Below are positions 54,583 through 63,881 of a stretch of 64,000 nt of DNA, piece after piece (positions within the stretch are counted from its first letter, which is position 1; the number at the start of each line of letters is the position of its first letter). The translations under genes and the position numbers were made by a program. This DNA is from Oceanobacillus sp. CFH 90083 (GTDB lineage: Bacteria; Bacillota; Bacilli; Bacillales; Amphibacillaceae), in NCBI RefSeq assembly GCF_009389585.1, contig NZ_VIYG01000002.1, forward strand, positions 248,001 through 312,000, read 5' to 3'. The notes below the pieces were generated by a model. It did not search any database. It saw only the letters and a program-made list of their open reading frames with translations, and was not told the DNA's origin.

Positions 54583-55035
54583 TTAATGATTATTTAACGT
54601 ATTTGTTAATTCTAAAAATGTTTCTTTATCATCATTATCAATGGCTTTATCGATCAACCTTTTTACATTTTCATACTCTAATTCGGATATCAATTGGTCT
54701 AACGCTCTTTGCTGTTCTGAAACTGCCTCCGTATCCTCTGGCAGATAATAAGATTCTGCAATTCGATGAAGCATCTGTAGAAAGCCGGGTATAGAAACTA
54801 ATTGTGACATGGAAATAGTCAGCACTTCTTTCCCTTTTTGAAAAGCAAAGACATCATCCATATTTTCAATTTCCTTCGTCTTGCGATTAATACGAACCTC
54901 CGAAGATTTTACAGGGATAAATTGATATACTTTCTTATTCATAATAATCGAGAAGTACTGATATGCTAAAATAATCCGGATACATTTTTCTTCTGTCTTC
55001 ACATAATAAGGCTTTAACATCTTAACAGTAACCAT
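54583..55035 (-). CDS. IDEAL domain protein
   Basis: A 150-residue soluble protein. The C-terminal 40 residues (LIDKAIDNDDKETFLELTNTL in part) form the IDEAL motif region, known from YpiB and ComK-region proteins. The N-terminal 90 residues are a beta-rich domain (QFIPVKSSEVRINRKTKEIENM in part) that I cannot name. AGGGGGG precedes the ATG. It lies alone, convergent with pbpC. IDEAL segments bind partner proteins in other contexts; the role here is unknown. Confidence 0.7.
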   Translation of the reverse strand: MVTVKMLKPYYVKTEEKCIRIILAYQYFSIIMNKKVYQFIPVKSSEVRINRKTKEIENMDDVFAFQKGKEVLTISMSQLVSIPGFLQMLHRIAESYYLPEDTEAVSEQQRALDQLISELEYENVKRLIDKAIDNDDKETFLELTNTLNNH

Positions 55036-55365
55036 CTTTTATCCCCCCTCAAATTTAGAATATACATCTAAATTTTCTGTTAATTCATTTTATCTAATAT
55101 TCCTGAAAAAATCAAGAAAAGCATTTTAATTGTTTCGAAAACTTAATTTTCTTCAATCCTTTGTCATCCATACCATTTCCCTGGATCTTCACCAAGATCT
55201 GCGATGGACAAACCGGCTTTACATGGATAAAGGCAACCGCTGTGACGGGTTATAGCGGGGGAAGTAATCGTTCCCCCGAAAAACACTACCCCAGCTGGTT
55301 TCCACCATATATTTAACCATTTACTTTGGTGTTAATCCATTTTTCCAGCCGTATAAAATGGAATG
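55036..55365. other. 330-bp gap with a GC-rich hairpin
   Basis: GGGGGA and TCCCCC around AAGTAATCGT (near 55257-55277) recall the GGGGTGAGTAATCGC motif of the intergenic repeat family, and may be a diverged copy. No gene is seen. Confidence 0.4.
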
Positions 55366-55731
55366 TTATAAACATGCATTTAACTCTTCTGCTTCTTCCT
55401 CTGTAAATACTCTGGAGCGGGTTAAAAACCGTTTTCCTTCAGGTCCTTCTAAAGAAAACATTCCACCTCTTCCATTGACAACATCAATAATAAGCTGGGT
55501 ATGCTTCCAATAAGCATATTGATCTTTAGAAATATAAAATGGAATATCTCCTGGAAGCTTTCCTAATAAAACATCTGAATCACCGGTTTTAAATTCACCA
55601 AGAGGATAACACATTGGCGAACTTCCGTCACAGCAGCCTCCGGACTGATGGAACATAAGCGGACCGTGAATATCTTTTAGTTTTTCCATCAAATCTTGTG
55701 CATCCTGTGTCGCAACGACTCTGTCTACCAT
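55366..55731 (-). CDS. DUF779 family protein, partner of aldehyde dehydrogenase
   Basis: A 121-residue protein from the ATG at 55731, eight bases after AAGGAGGT. Conserved pieces: HGPLMFHQSGGCCDGSSPMC, with a CC pair and a third Cys that could bind metal, GDIPFYISKDQYAYWKHTQL and GRGGMFSLEGPEGKRFLTRSR (in part). DUF779 genes are commonly next to acetaldehyde or propionaldehyde dehydrogenases; the aldehyde dehydrogenase gene lies 390 bp upstream here. The molecular role is not established. Confidence 0.88.
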   Translation of the reverse strand: MVDRVVATQDAQDLMEKLKDIHGPLMFHQSGGCCDGSSPMCYPLGEFKTGDSDVLLGKLPGDIPFYISKDQYAYWKHTQLIIDVVNGRGGMFSLEGPEGKRFLTRSRVFTEEEAEELNACL

Positions 55732-55904
55732 GGAAAATACCTCCTTCATTTAACGAACTGCATAAAAGAAAATTTACCTGCTTAGAATATTATGGCAGGC
55801 ATATGTATAATCATATGCCTACCAATCTGCAGCTTATAAAAATCGTTTTCTCAGAGAATAGGAAAGTATATGAGCATGCGTGATTTAATTCTTGCCATGT
55901 CCAT

Positions 55905-56104
55905 CTCCAAGCGCCAAAAACTAGCACGCCCTACGATAAGTCAACATCGACTCCTATCGTCATCGTGTTTCCTTTATCTCTAAAAGAAGAGAGTTCAACT
56001 AAAGTTGAACCACCCCCAAAGAAACGGGGGCGCAATCTCTGCGTTTTTCGACGCACACGATGTGCTAGTGCAGGCTAAGAACACGACGTCGCGTTCTTAG
56101 CCTG
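55905..56104. repeat. Intergenic palindromic repeat between aldehyde dehydrogenase and DUF779 genes
   Basis: Contains CTAGCACGCCC...GTGCTAG inverted copies, hairpin CCCCCAAAGAAACGGGGG, a palindrome GTTCAACTAAAGTTGAAC, and a perfect 12-bp stem CAGGCTAAGAAC/GTTCTTAGCCTG (56071-56104). The segments TCGACGCACACGATGTGCTAG and CGACGTCGCGTT also appear in copy B at 15913-15996 in near-identical form. It separates the two genes. Confidence 0.65.
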
Positions 56105-56119
56105 TAAGGGCGCTTTACG

Positions 56120-57640
56120 TTAAAACAAACCAGCAGGTCCTTCACTATAGCTAACCAGCAAATTTTTTGTCTGCTGATAATGCTCCAGCATCATTAAATG
56201 ATTCTCTCTGCCGATTCCTGATTTTTTATAGCCTCCAAATGCTGCATGTGCAGGATATTGATGATAACAATTTGTCCAAACACGTCCAGCTTGAATGCCG
56301 CGACCAAAGCGATATGCCGTATTCATATCACGCGTCCAGATACCGGAGCCTAGTCCATAAAGAGTATCATTTGCAATTTCAAGCGCCTCTTCCTTATCCT
56401 TAAAAGTAGTTACAGATAGTACTGGCCCAAAAATCTCCTCCTGGAAAATACGCATTTTGTTATTACCTTTGAAAATCGTTGGCTGCACATAATATCCTGA
56501 AGCCAGTTCTCCATCGAGCCTATTTACGTCCCCGCCGACAAGAACCTCTGCACCTTCCTGTTTACCAATATCAAGATAAGATTTAATTTTTTCAAACTGC
56601 TCTTCAGAAGCTTGTGCTCCCATCATCGTTTCAGTATCTAACGGATGGCCGATCTTAATTTGTTTGACCCGTTCAATTGCCTTTTCCATAAAGCGGTCAT
56701 AAATCGATTCATGAACAAGGGCACGGGACGGACATGTGCAAACCTCTCCCTGGTTCAGAGCAAACATCACCATTCCTTCAATGGCCTTGTCTACAAAGCT
56801 ATCATCCTTATCCAGTATATCCTCAAAGAATATATTTGGCGATTTTCCACCGAGCTCCAATGTTACCGGAATAATATTTTCAGAAGCGTATTGCATAATA
56901 AGCCGTCCTGTTGTTGTTTCTCCTGTGAAAGCAATTTTCGCAATCCGGCTATTGGTTGCAAGTGGTTTTCCTGCCTCTACACCAAAACCATTTACAATAT
57001 TTACAACACCAGCCGGCAATAAATCCTTAATTAAATCTAATAAGACATGAATAGATGCTGGTGTTTGCTCAGCGGGTTTTAATACAACACAGTTTCCGGC
57101 AGCCAGTGCTGGTGCGAGCTTCCACGTTGCCATGAGTATCGGGAAATTCCAAGGAATAATTTGACCAACAACTCCTAATGGTTCATGAAAATGATAGGCA
57201 ACCGTATCATTATCAATTTGGCTCAAAGTCCCTTCCTGTGCCCGGATCGTTCCTGCAAAATAACGGAAATGGTCAATCGCCAATGGAATATCTGCAGCTA
57301 ATGTTTCACGGACTGCTTTTCCATTCTCCCAGCTTTCTGCTACTGCCAATTTTTCTAAATTCTCTTCCATCCGGTCAGCAATACGATGTAAAATAAGGGC
57401 ACGCTCTGCGACAGAGGTTTGTCCCCATGCATCCTTTGCTTTGTGTGCTGCATCAATGGCTGCATCAACATCCTCCTTGGTCGAACGGGCAATTTCACAA
57501 AACACTTCGCCTGTAATCGGAGTTGTATTCTCAAAGTAATTTCCTTTTATCGGCGGCTGATACTTCCCTCCAATGTAGTTATCATAACGTTTTTCATAGT
57601 TTACAATAGCCCCTTCTGTATTCGGATTAGCATACCTCAT
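56120..57640 (-). CDS. NAD-dependent aldehyde dehydrogenase
   Basis: A 506-residue enzyme from the ATG at 57640 after AAGGAGGAG; 25 upstream codons are open but lack support. It oxidises aldehydes to acids. The catalytic Glu is in LELGGKSPN and the catalytic Cys in [11 protein letters not shown]; the nucleotide site includes [10 protein letters not shown]. The C-terminus [14 protein letters not shown] is typical of acetaldehyde/propionaldehyde (AldA/ExaC) types. DUF779 downstream supports that class. The intergenic repeat at 55905-56104 lies between the two. Confidence 0.93.
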   Translation of the reverse strand: MRYANPNTEGAIVNYEKRYDNYIGGKYQPPIKGNYFENTTPITGEVFCEIARSTKEDVDAAIDAAHKAKDAWGQTSVAERALILHRIADRMEENLEKLAVAESWENGKAVRETLAADIPLAIDHFRYFAGTIRAQEGTLSQIDNDTVAYHFHEPLGVVGQIIPWNFPILMATWKLAPALAAGNCVVLKPAEQTPASIHVLLDLIKDLLPAGVVNIVNGFGVEAGKPLATNSRIAKIAFTGETTTGRLIMQYASENIIPVTLELGGKSPNIFFEDILDKDDSFVDKAIEGMVMFALNQGEVCTCPSRALVHESIYDRFMEKAIERVKQIKIGHPLDTETMMGAQASEEQFEKIKSYLDIGKQEGAEVLVGGDVNRLDGELASGYYVQPTIFKGNNKMRIFQEEIFGPVLSVTTFKDKEEALEIANDTLYGLGSGIWTRDMNTAYRFGRGIQAGRVWTNCYHQYPAHAAFGGYKKSGIGRENHLMMLEHYQQTKNLLVSYSEGPAGLF

Positions 57641-57765
57641 TATAAACTCCTCCTTTTTGTAAGCGATTACATTCGGATATTCATCTCGTATTAATTTGTT
57701 ATTACAGTATAGCAAATTTTATTCTACTTTTACAATAATTTCAACTATTTATTTTTTTAAAGGCT

Positions 57766-57799
57766 AAAAGCTTCTGTATGTAAACATACAGAAGCTTTT
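57766..57799 (-). terminator. Terminator after the ydjO-like gene
   Basis: AAAAGCTTCTGTATG and CATACAGAAGCTTTT form a perfect 15-bp stem with a four-base loop and flanking runs; it may serve both strands. Confidence 0.88.
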
Positions 57800-57824
57800 C
57801 TACAGCAAATAATAGAGATACTAT

Positions 57825-58007
57825 TTACTTCAATTCAGGAATTACGCGAACCTCTTTTGCCATTTCAGATTGACATAAAGGGCAACTCGGTTCATCTTCA
57901 AAACTAAATGATTCTCTCATCCATCCTTGACAATCTTCTTGAGTACACGACCATACACTCGTTTCAACCTCTGGTACTGGTTCTTTGGGTCCACGAGAAA
58001 AAGACAT
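57825..58007 (-). CDS. YdjO-like cold-inducible zinc-ribbon protein
   Basis: A 60-residue protein beginning MSFSRGPKEPVPEVE; an ATG three bases earlier is equally open. Two CxxC-like pairs, CTQEDCQGWMRESF and CPLCQSEM, form a zinc ribbon. The pattern WxCTxExCxGWxR is that of B. subtilis YdjO, annotated as cold-inducible. Its biochemical role is unknown. GGGAG precedes the start. Confidence 0.8.
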   Translation of the reverse strand: MSFSRGPKEPVPEVETSVWSCTQEDCQGWMRESFSFEDEPSCPLCQSEMAKEVRVIPELK

Positions 58008-58010
58008 CAT

Positions 58011-58537
58011 AGCATCTCCCTTCCTTATATACAGTATACGCTAATTCTTGAAAGAGTGAAACCTTTGAGAATAACAACTTTTTTTCCTTTTTTCAATAAA
58101 TAACACTTTGATTTTTCTGGAGCTCATTACATTTATTTCTTTCTATAGCTTGTACTAAATTCCCTTTGGATATACTGTATTCCCTTTTAAAATGAAATGC
58201 TCTACTTTTTATTTTATGCTTCAGGTTTATATTTATGATATGTTAATAAGCTTGGAGCCGGAGAATGAATTCGTGTAAAGCTTTTATGTTTTCTTAAAGA
58301 CTCTGCATTAATATCTTTATTTGAAAAACTAAATTTAATTGATACTGCTTCATCGGTCTATGGTACGCAAAATCAGGAAAGCACTGGACCAGCTGGCTGT
58401 CTCCGCTATATATATTTCAACCACTGATGCTGGCACTACTTAAAATGCAAAAAATCGGACAGCTTTTTTATTTGCTGTCCGATTTCTCTTTATTCATTAA
58501 GATATGATAATAGCTGATTGACATCATTCACTATTTA
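58011..58537. other. 527-bp gap between the ydjO-like and HAD phosphatase genes
   Basis: Apart from the terminator at 58453-58486, no gene, RNA or repeat that I can support. It presumably carries the ydjO-like promoter. Confidence 0.5.
58453..58486 (-). terminator. Terminator after the HAD phosphatase
   Basis: AAATCGGACAGC and GCTGTCCGATTT form a perfect 12-bp stem with A/T-runs, 50 bases after the HAD stop codon. Confidence 0.8.
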
Positions 58538-59275
58538 CTATTTCAATGCAAATTTTTCAATTGCTTTGCCGACACCGTCTTCTTTATTGCTGGCTGTTAT
58601 AACATTAGCTACCTCTTTTATTTTTTCTTGTGCATTCCCCATGGCAACACCTATACCTGCCTGTTGAATCATTTTTATGTCATTCAGGCTATCGCCAACT
58701 GCCATAATTTCATCCATCGAAATACCGGTGCGCTCACAAAGAAAGCTCAATGCATTTGCTTTGCTTACTCCTTCAGGGTTAATCTCAATATTTGTCGGCA
58801 AAGAGTTCGTTATTTCTAATCCACCAAATTCTGTCAATCTTTTTTTAACCTTCTGCAATTTCTCCAGATCCTCTGAAGCACAGCCGAATTTTAACCATTG
58901 ATAATCCTCGATATTTACCAGTTCATCCGCTTGAAAAACTCTTTCCGTAGAAATCATCCATCTACGCACTCCTAATTCCTCTGTAATCTGATACAATTTC
59001 TCTACAACATCGGTAGCAAGCAGTTTCCGACGAAGCAATTCTTTTTCTACTGTCCAGATTTCGCCGCCATTCGCAGTAATTAAAAATGTCTTTAATTTTA
59101 ATTCCTCTGCATATGGATAACATGTATCGAATCCTCGTCCCGTACTCAAGACAACCTGAATACCTTGATGTAAAGCTTTTTGAATTGCTTCCTGGTTACG
59201 TTTTGATACCTCAAGCTCCGGATTTAGTAACGTTCCGTCCATATCCAAAGCAATTAATTTAATCTGTTTTGTCAT
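58538..59275 (-). CDS. Cof-type HAD-IIB sugar phosphatase
   Basis: A 245-residue phosphatase from the ATG at 59275 (MTKQIKLIALDMDGTLLN). Motif I DMDGTLL, motif II VVLSTGRG, the Cof-type C2B cap (about 85-190) and motif IV AVGDSLNDIKMI are intact, followed by GIGVAMGNA. Members dephosphorylate sugar phosphates, FMN or related metabolites, so the substrate cannot be read. Alone on the minus strand between two terminators. Confidence 0.9.
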   Translation of the reverse strand: MTKQIKLIALDMDGTLLNPELEVSKRNQEAIQKALHQGIQVVLSTGRGFDTCYPYAEELKLKTFLITANGGEIWTVEKELLRRKLLATDVVEKLYQITEELGVRRWMISTERVFQADELVNIEDYQWLKFGCASEDLEKLQKVKKRLTEFGGLEITNSLPTNIEINPEGVSKANALSFLCERTGISMDEIMAVGDSLNDIKMIQQAGIGVAMGNAQEKIKEVANVITASNKEDGVGKAIEKFALK

Positions 59276-59424
59276 TTCATCCATTCCCCATTTCTCTATT
59301 ATCTTGTTTAAGTATAATTGAATTACCTGTATTTTTACTACTATAACGAAACATCTATGCCGAAAATAATATTGATTTCTACAAATTACTCTATTTTATT
59401 TCCCAGGAAATACTCTTTCTTTAG

Positions 59425-59468
59425 CAAAAGAAAGCACCTAATCAGATTTCTAATTAAGTGCTTTCTAA
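59425..59468 (-). terminator. Terminator after cheW
   Basis: AGAAAGCAC and GTGCTTTCT form the stem, with inner TAAT/ATTA pairing. It ends the motAB-cheAW operon. Confidence 0.65.
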
Positions 59469-59486
59469 AAGTGCATATGCTAAAAA

Positions 59487-59966
59487 TTATTTTTCGATGG
59501 GCTCATCTATATCATTCATTATTTCCTGAAGCTGATTTTTTTCGGTAAATTGAATAATCTGCTCTAAATCTAATAATAAAATCAATTCATCATCAATTGT
59601 GGCTACACCTAATAAGAAGGTATCTTTTATTTCGCCCACAAGTTTAGGGGCAGATTTTATGAATGAAGCTGGAATATCTTTCACCTCTGTTGCCTGATCA
59701 ACAACCATACCAATTTGCATGTTATCGACTTGCACAACAAGCGTTCTTGTCTGGTCTGTCAGTTCCACACTACCCAGATTCAATCTTTCACACAAATCAA
59801 TAATAGGTGTCATTACACCTCTCATTTCGGTAACACCTTTCATAAAATCAGGTGTACGAGGTACCTTTGTTAAAGATAATGCCCGCTCTATCGAAACGAT
59901 TTGCTGTACATGAACAGCAAAGGTTTGCTCCTTCAGCCTAAAAATAATATGCTTATCTGTATCCAT
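59487..59966 (-). CDS. cheW: Chemotaxis coupling protein CheW
   Basis: A 159-residue single CheW-domain protein. Family signs are IIFRLKEQTFAVHVQQIVSI, the loop VPRTPDFMKGVTEMRGVMTPIIDL (in part) and GMVVDQATEVKDIP. It couples chemoreceptors to CheA. It is the last gene of motA-motB-cheA-cheW, 40 bp after cheA. B. subtilis has cheA and cheW in the large fla/che operon instead. Confidence 0.93.
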   Translation of the reverse strand: MDTDKHIIFRLKEQTFAVHVQQIVSIERALSLTKVPRTPDFMKGVTEMRGVMTPIIDLCERLNLGSVELTDQTRTLVVQVDNMQIGMVVDQATEVKDIPASFIKSAPKLVGEIKDTFLLGVATIDDELILLLDLEQIIQFTEKNQLQEIMNDIDEPIEK

Positions 59967-60006
59967 TCACTTTTCCTCCTTTGAACATCCTTTAATTGAA
60001 TATCCT

Positions 60007-62097
60007 TTAATCGATTAATGCATTCGGATCAATGATTAGAGCAACCTCTCCATCACCTAAAATAGTTGCTCCTGATACCGCAAATACTTCTCCAAGATAA
60101 TTCCCGAGCGATTTTAATACTACCTCCTGCTGACCAATTAGCTCATCAACAATTAATCCCAGCAGCTTCTCCCCTTTTTTAATAATTACAGTGGAATAGC
60201 GATCTGCTTCAGTATCATAGTTTGGAACCTTTAACACCTTTCCTAAAGACAAGACAGGTATGATTTGACCACGGTAATCAATAACATCGGCACCTTGCGC
60301 ACACATAATTTTATCCTTAGGAAGAATAATCGTTTCTAAAATAGATGTTAATGGAATCGCAAATGTTTCTTTGCGAATATGAACAAGCATGGTTGTAATA
60401 ATCGATAAGGTTAATGGAAGCTGAATAGAGAAAATACTGCCCTGACCTGGCGTTGTTGTTACAGAAATTTTACCGCCTAAAGCCTCTATTTTATTTTTTA
60501 CAACGTCTAATCCTACGCCGCGCCCGGATACATCAGAAATCGTATCTGCTGTACTGAATCCAGAACTCATAATCAACGCAGCAATCTGGTCATCCGTTAG
60601 TTCTTTCGCCTCCTGTGGTGTAATAATATGATTTTCAATCGCTTTTTCTGATACTTTTTCACGATTAATTCCTGCACCATCATCTTCAATTTCGACAAAA
60701 ACATGATTTCCACTGTGGTAAGCACGTAATGTCAGCTTACCTTCCTCCGGCTTATTATTCGCAAGACGCTTCTCCGGACTTTCAATCCCATGATCACAAG
60801 AATTGCGGATCAAATGGACAAGCGGATCACCGATTTCATCAATTACCGTTCGATCTACTTCGGTTTCTGCACCTTTTATTTCCAGAGCGATTTTTTTATT
60901 TAAATCTTTGGACAATTGACGTATCATTCTTGGGAAACGGTTGAAAACCTGTTCAATCGGAACCATCCGCATGGCAAGAATCAAGGATTGCATATCCGAG
61001 CTTACCCTGCTTAAGTGTTCGACAGTTTCTCTTAAATCCCCATTATCTATTGACGAAACAAGTACCTCTAAGCGGCTTCTGTCAATGACAACCTCTTCAA
61101 ACAGATTTAAGAGATTGTCAATTTTATCCAGATTCACACGGATATTTTTAGAGGCTGTTTTCTTTTCATTATTTTGTGCCATATCATTTTTCTTCGGTGC
61201 TTTTGTATTGGAATCAGATTTTCTCACAGGTACTTCTGTTACCTTTTTACTGTCAGACTTCTCCTCTTTCGTTCCTGTTGCATCTTCAGCAGCCTTCTCT
61301 TCTGCTGCTTTCTGATTATCCGGAACCTCTTTATCCGTTTGAATAATATGCGCTTCAACAGCTTCTACCTCTGACACTTTTTTCACAGCTTCAATCAATT
61401 CGTCCTGCTCTTGATCTGTAAGGAATAAAAGTGTGAATCCTGAATCAAATGATCCTTCTTCAATTTCTTCAACCGTAGGGGAAGTTCGAATAACCTCTCC
61501 CAGGTTCTCTAATACTTCAAAAACCATAAATGCTCTGGCACCTTTTAGAATGCAGCCTGATTCAAAGGTTACTTTTAAATCATACGGAACCATCCCTTGT
61601 TCCTTTGCCTGCTGAACAACCGTGAGCTGAAATTCATCTAAATCGGAAGCTTGAAAGTAGTTTCCTGTATCCTCCTCTTTGTTAACAGCTACAGCAGCTG
61701 CTAATTCAGGAACACTTTCTCCTTTTTCAATCGCCTCAAGCTTTTTAACATGTTCACTAACATCTTTTTTTCCGTCTCCCCCGTTGCGCACGGATTCGAC
61801 CATATCCTCCAAAGCATCGATAGCAATAAATAAAGTATCTATTATTTCCGTGTTTGTCACCAATTCTTCATTACGAATCAGATCCAGTACATTCTCCATT
61901 TTATGTGTCAGCGAAGCAATATCATCATAACCCATTGTTGCAGCCATACCCTTTAGTGTATGTGCAGAGCGAAATATCTCATGTACATACTCCAAATTAG
62001 AAGTATCCTCTTCTAATTTTAATATAAAATCATTAATTGACTGTAAATGCTCCTGGCTTTCATCTAAGAAAATATCCAAATATTGTTGCATATCCAT
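60007..62097 (-). CDS. cheA: Chemotaxis histidine kinase CheA
   Basis: A 696-residue kinase with all five domains: Hpt P1 with phosphorylated His46 in FRSAHTLKGMAAT, a P2 region around 160-260, an acidic Lys/Glu linker, dimerisation P3 from about 310, ATPase P4 (HLIRNSCDHGIE, DDGAGIN, GRGVGLDVVKN) and CheW-like P5. It phosphorylates CheY and CheB. 28 bp after motB. This grouping with stator genes is typical of several Bacillaceae but not B. subtilis. Confidence 0.95.
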   Translation of the reverse strand: MDMQQYLDIFLDESQEHLQSINDFILKLEEDTSNLEYVHEIFRSAHTLKGMAATMGYDDIASLTHKMENVLDLIRNEELVTNTEIIDTLFIAIDALEDMVESVRNGGDGKKDVSEHVKKLEAIEKGESVPELAAAVAVNKEEDTGNYFQASDLDEFQLTVVQQAKEQGMVPYDLKVTFESGCILKGARAFMVFEVLENLGEVIRTSPTVEEIEEGSFDSGFTLLFLTDQEQDELIEAVKKVSEVEAVEAHIIQTDKEVPDNQKAAEEKAAEDATGTKEEKSDSKKVTEVPVRKSDSNTKAPKKNDMAQNNEKKTASKNIRVNLDKIDNLLNLFEEVVIDRSRLEVLVSSIDNGDLRETVEHLSRVSSDMQSLILAMRMVPIEQVFNRFPRMIRQLSKDLNKKIALEIKGAETEVDRTVIDEIGDPLVHLIRNSCDHGIESPEKRLANNKPEEGKLTLRAYHSGNHVFVEIEDDGAGINREKVSEKAIENHIITPQEAKELTDDQIAALIMSSGFSTADTISDVSGRGVGLDVVKNKIEALGGKISVTTTPGQGSIFSIQLPLTLSIITTMLVHIRKETFAIPLTSILETIILPKDKIMCAQGADVIDYRGQIIPVLSLGKVLKVPNYDTEADRYSTVIIKKGEKLLGLIVDELIGQQEVVLKSLGNYLGEVFAVSGATILGDGEVALIIDPNALID

Positions 62098-62125
62098 AAG
62101 ATTCCCCTCTATTCTTATCTACTTT

Positions 62126-62941
62126 CTATTCCTCACTTATGTCCTCTGGCACATTAATCTCGTAATTTGGTAAAATCAAAACCTCTACTCGTCTATTCCT
62201 TGCCCGATCTTCTTCGGTATCATTAGGAAAAGCCGGATCAAATTCCCCATGTCCTTTTACACTAAACAGCGTTGGATCAAGGCTATCATTTTGCATAAGA
62301 ATCTGCATAAAGTTCATGGCACGCGTCACACTCAGATCCCAATTCGAATCAAAATCGGCATTGTGAATGGGGACATCATCAGCATGACCGCTAATCACGA
62401 CCTGATGCGGAGGGTCTGTATCCAGAATTCGGGAAACATCCTCTGCAACTTGTATTCCTCCCGGTTTGACCACTGCACTTCCAGAATCAAATAGAATATC
62501 ATTGCGCATTGTAATAAGGAGACCCTCTCCTGTTAATTCTGTTCCAAATTCTTCTGTCAGACCCGCCTCCTCAATATATGCATTAATTTCTTCCTCTACC
62601 TGCCTGAGCCTGAGCAGTTCCTCCACCCCTTCTAAATCTGCTTCGTTCATTGCGTCCTCTTCGTTTTCTTTTTCGCCATCTTCCATATAATCACCATCAT
62701 CCCGTCCTTCTTCCATACTTGGCGGAATTGGTTCTGACTCATAATCTAACAGACCTGTGCCTGACCCGGACGATAATTCATCCCGAAAGACATTCGCAAG
62801 TTGAAAATATTTTTCCACATTGATATCACTGGAAGCAAATAAAACAATAAATAAAGCTACTAATAATGTTAATAAATCGGAATAAGGAAGCAGCCAGGAT
62901 TCATCTACATGTGCTTGTTTTTTCTTTTTTCTTCTAGCCAT
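62126..62941 (-). CDS. motB: Flagellar stator protein MotB
   Basis: A 271-residue protein: basic N-terminus (ARRKKKKQ), one helix with the ion-binding Asp in WLLPYSDLLTLLVALFIVLFASS (in part), an acidic linker (about 85-110) and an OmpA-like peptidoglycan-binding domain (SGHADDVPIHN, GHGEFDPAFPNDTEEDRARNRRVEV in part). It starts inside the end of motA with an eight-base overlap. PYSD resembles MotB rather than MotS, hinting at proton coupling, which is not certain. Confidence 0.93.
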   Translation of the reverse strand: MARRKKKKQAHVDESWLLPYSDLLTLLVALFIVLFASSDINVEKYFQLANVFRDELSSGSGTGLLDYESEPIPPSMEEGRDDGDYMEDGEKENEEDAMNEADLEGVEELLRLRQVEEEINAYIEEAGLTEEFGTELTGEGLLITMRNDILFDSGSAVVKPGGIQVAEDVSRILDTDPPHQVVISGHADDVPIHNADFDSNWDLSVTRAMNFMQILMQNDSLDPTLFSVKGHGEFDPAFPNDTEEDRARNRRVEVLILPNYEINVPEDISEE

Positions 62942-63719
62942 CGCTATCCCTCTTCTGCAGCTCTGCCAACTCTTTGGATGAAAGTAAAGAACCTAGTTTC
63001 TCCTGCACAATTAATCGGGAATCACCTGTCGTAATAGACAGAACACCTTCAACAATTAATTCTTTTTGCAGCACTTCCTGTTTCGATTTTTCACGCAGTT
63101 TATTAGCAAACGGATGCCACAATACGTAGCCTGTAAAAATCCCCAGTAATGTCGCCACAAAGGCTGCAGAAATGGCATGTCCGAGAGCGTCAATATCAGA
63201 CATATCGGCAAGCGCTGCAATCAATCCTATTACAGCACCCAGCACTCCCAATGTCGGAGCATATGTACCAGCCTGCGTAAAAATGGCTGCTCCTTCTTCA
63301 TGACGCTGCTCCATCGCCTCTATTTTTTCAATCATAACATCCTTAATAAAATCGGGTGATTGTCCATCAATCGCTAATTGCAAACCCGATGAAAGAAATG
63401 GATCATTTACCTCACTCACCTGGTTTTCTAAAGAAAGCAGCCCTTCTTTACGGGTTTGGTCTGCCCAATCCATAAATAACGCGATAAGCTCCTTGGAATC
63501 TGTTCGCTTCTCTTCAAAAAATAAAATCTTAAATAGTGCCGGAATGTTTTTCAATGCACTTCCAGGGAATGCAATAGCAACAGAAGCCGCAGTTCCGACT
63601 AAAATAATCAAAATAGCAGCCGGCTCAATAAGCGCTCCTACACCTACACCTTTTAGCACCATTCCTACTCCCACACCTATTAGTCCTAATATTAATCCTA
63701 TTACTGATGATTTATCCAT
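62934..63719 (-). CDS. motA: Flagellar stator protein MotA
   Basis: A 261-residue protein with four helices, from the ATG at 63719 after GGGAGG. Conserved features are the opening VIGLILGLIGVGVGMVLKG, the cytoplasmic loop, and GVLGAVIGLIAALADMSD with GILGTFT-like AFVATLLGIFTGYVLWHPF (in part). With MotB it forms the torque-generating ion channel. First gene of motA-motB-cheA-cheW and preceded by a SigD-like promoter. Confidence 0.95.
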   Translation of the reverse strand: MDKSSVIGLILGLIGVGVGMVLKGVGVGALIEPAAILIILVGTAASVAIAFPGSALKNIPALFKILFFEEKRTDSKELIALFMDWADQTRKEGLLSLENQVSEVNDPFLSSGLQLAIDGQSPDFIKDVMIEKIEAMEQRHEEGAAIFTQAGTYAPTLGVLGAVIGLIAALADMSDIDALGHAISAAFVATLLGIFTGYVLWHPFANKLREKSKQEVLQKELIVEGVLSITTGDSRLIVQEKLGSLLSSKELAELQKRDSDG

Positions 63720-63753
63720 ATGTATCCTCCCGTTTCCATTGTACCTACTTTTA

Positions 63754-63780
63754 ATATCGGTAAAATTCATAAATTATGTA
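63754..63780 (-). promoter_or_regulatory. SigD-like promoter of motAB-cheAW
   Basis: On the minus strand ACCGATAT (63754-63761; consensus GCCGATAT) lies 15 bp downstream of TACA (63777-63780; consensus TAAA). It is about 35 bp upstream of motA. Confidence 0.6.
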
Positions 63781-63844
63781 GTCTATCGCAAGGTAATTTT
63801 AGCATGAATCGACAACTATTTTACATATTATTTATCAAAACGTG

Positions 63845-63879
63845 AAAAACAGGCTGTGCAGTCACACCAGCCTGTTTTT
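63845..63879 (-). terminator. Terminator after the glycosidase gene
   Basis: AAAAACAGGCTG and CAGCCTGTTTTT form a perfect 12-bp stem with T-runs, just beyond the stop at 63882. Confidence 0.88.
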
Positions 63880-63881
63880 CT

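Noticed and set aside
62126-62941. Assignment as sodium-type MotS
   Set aside because: The ion-site context PYSDLLTLL looks more like MotB, and acidic residues in the linker do not establish ion choice.
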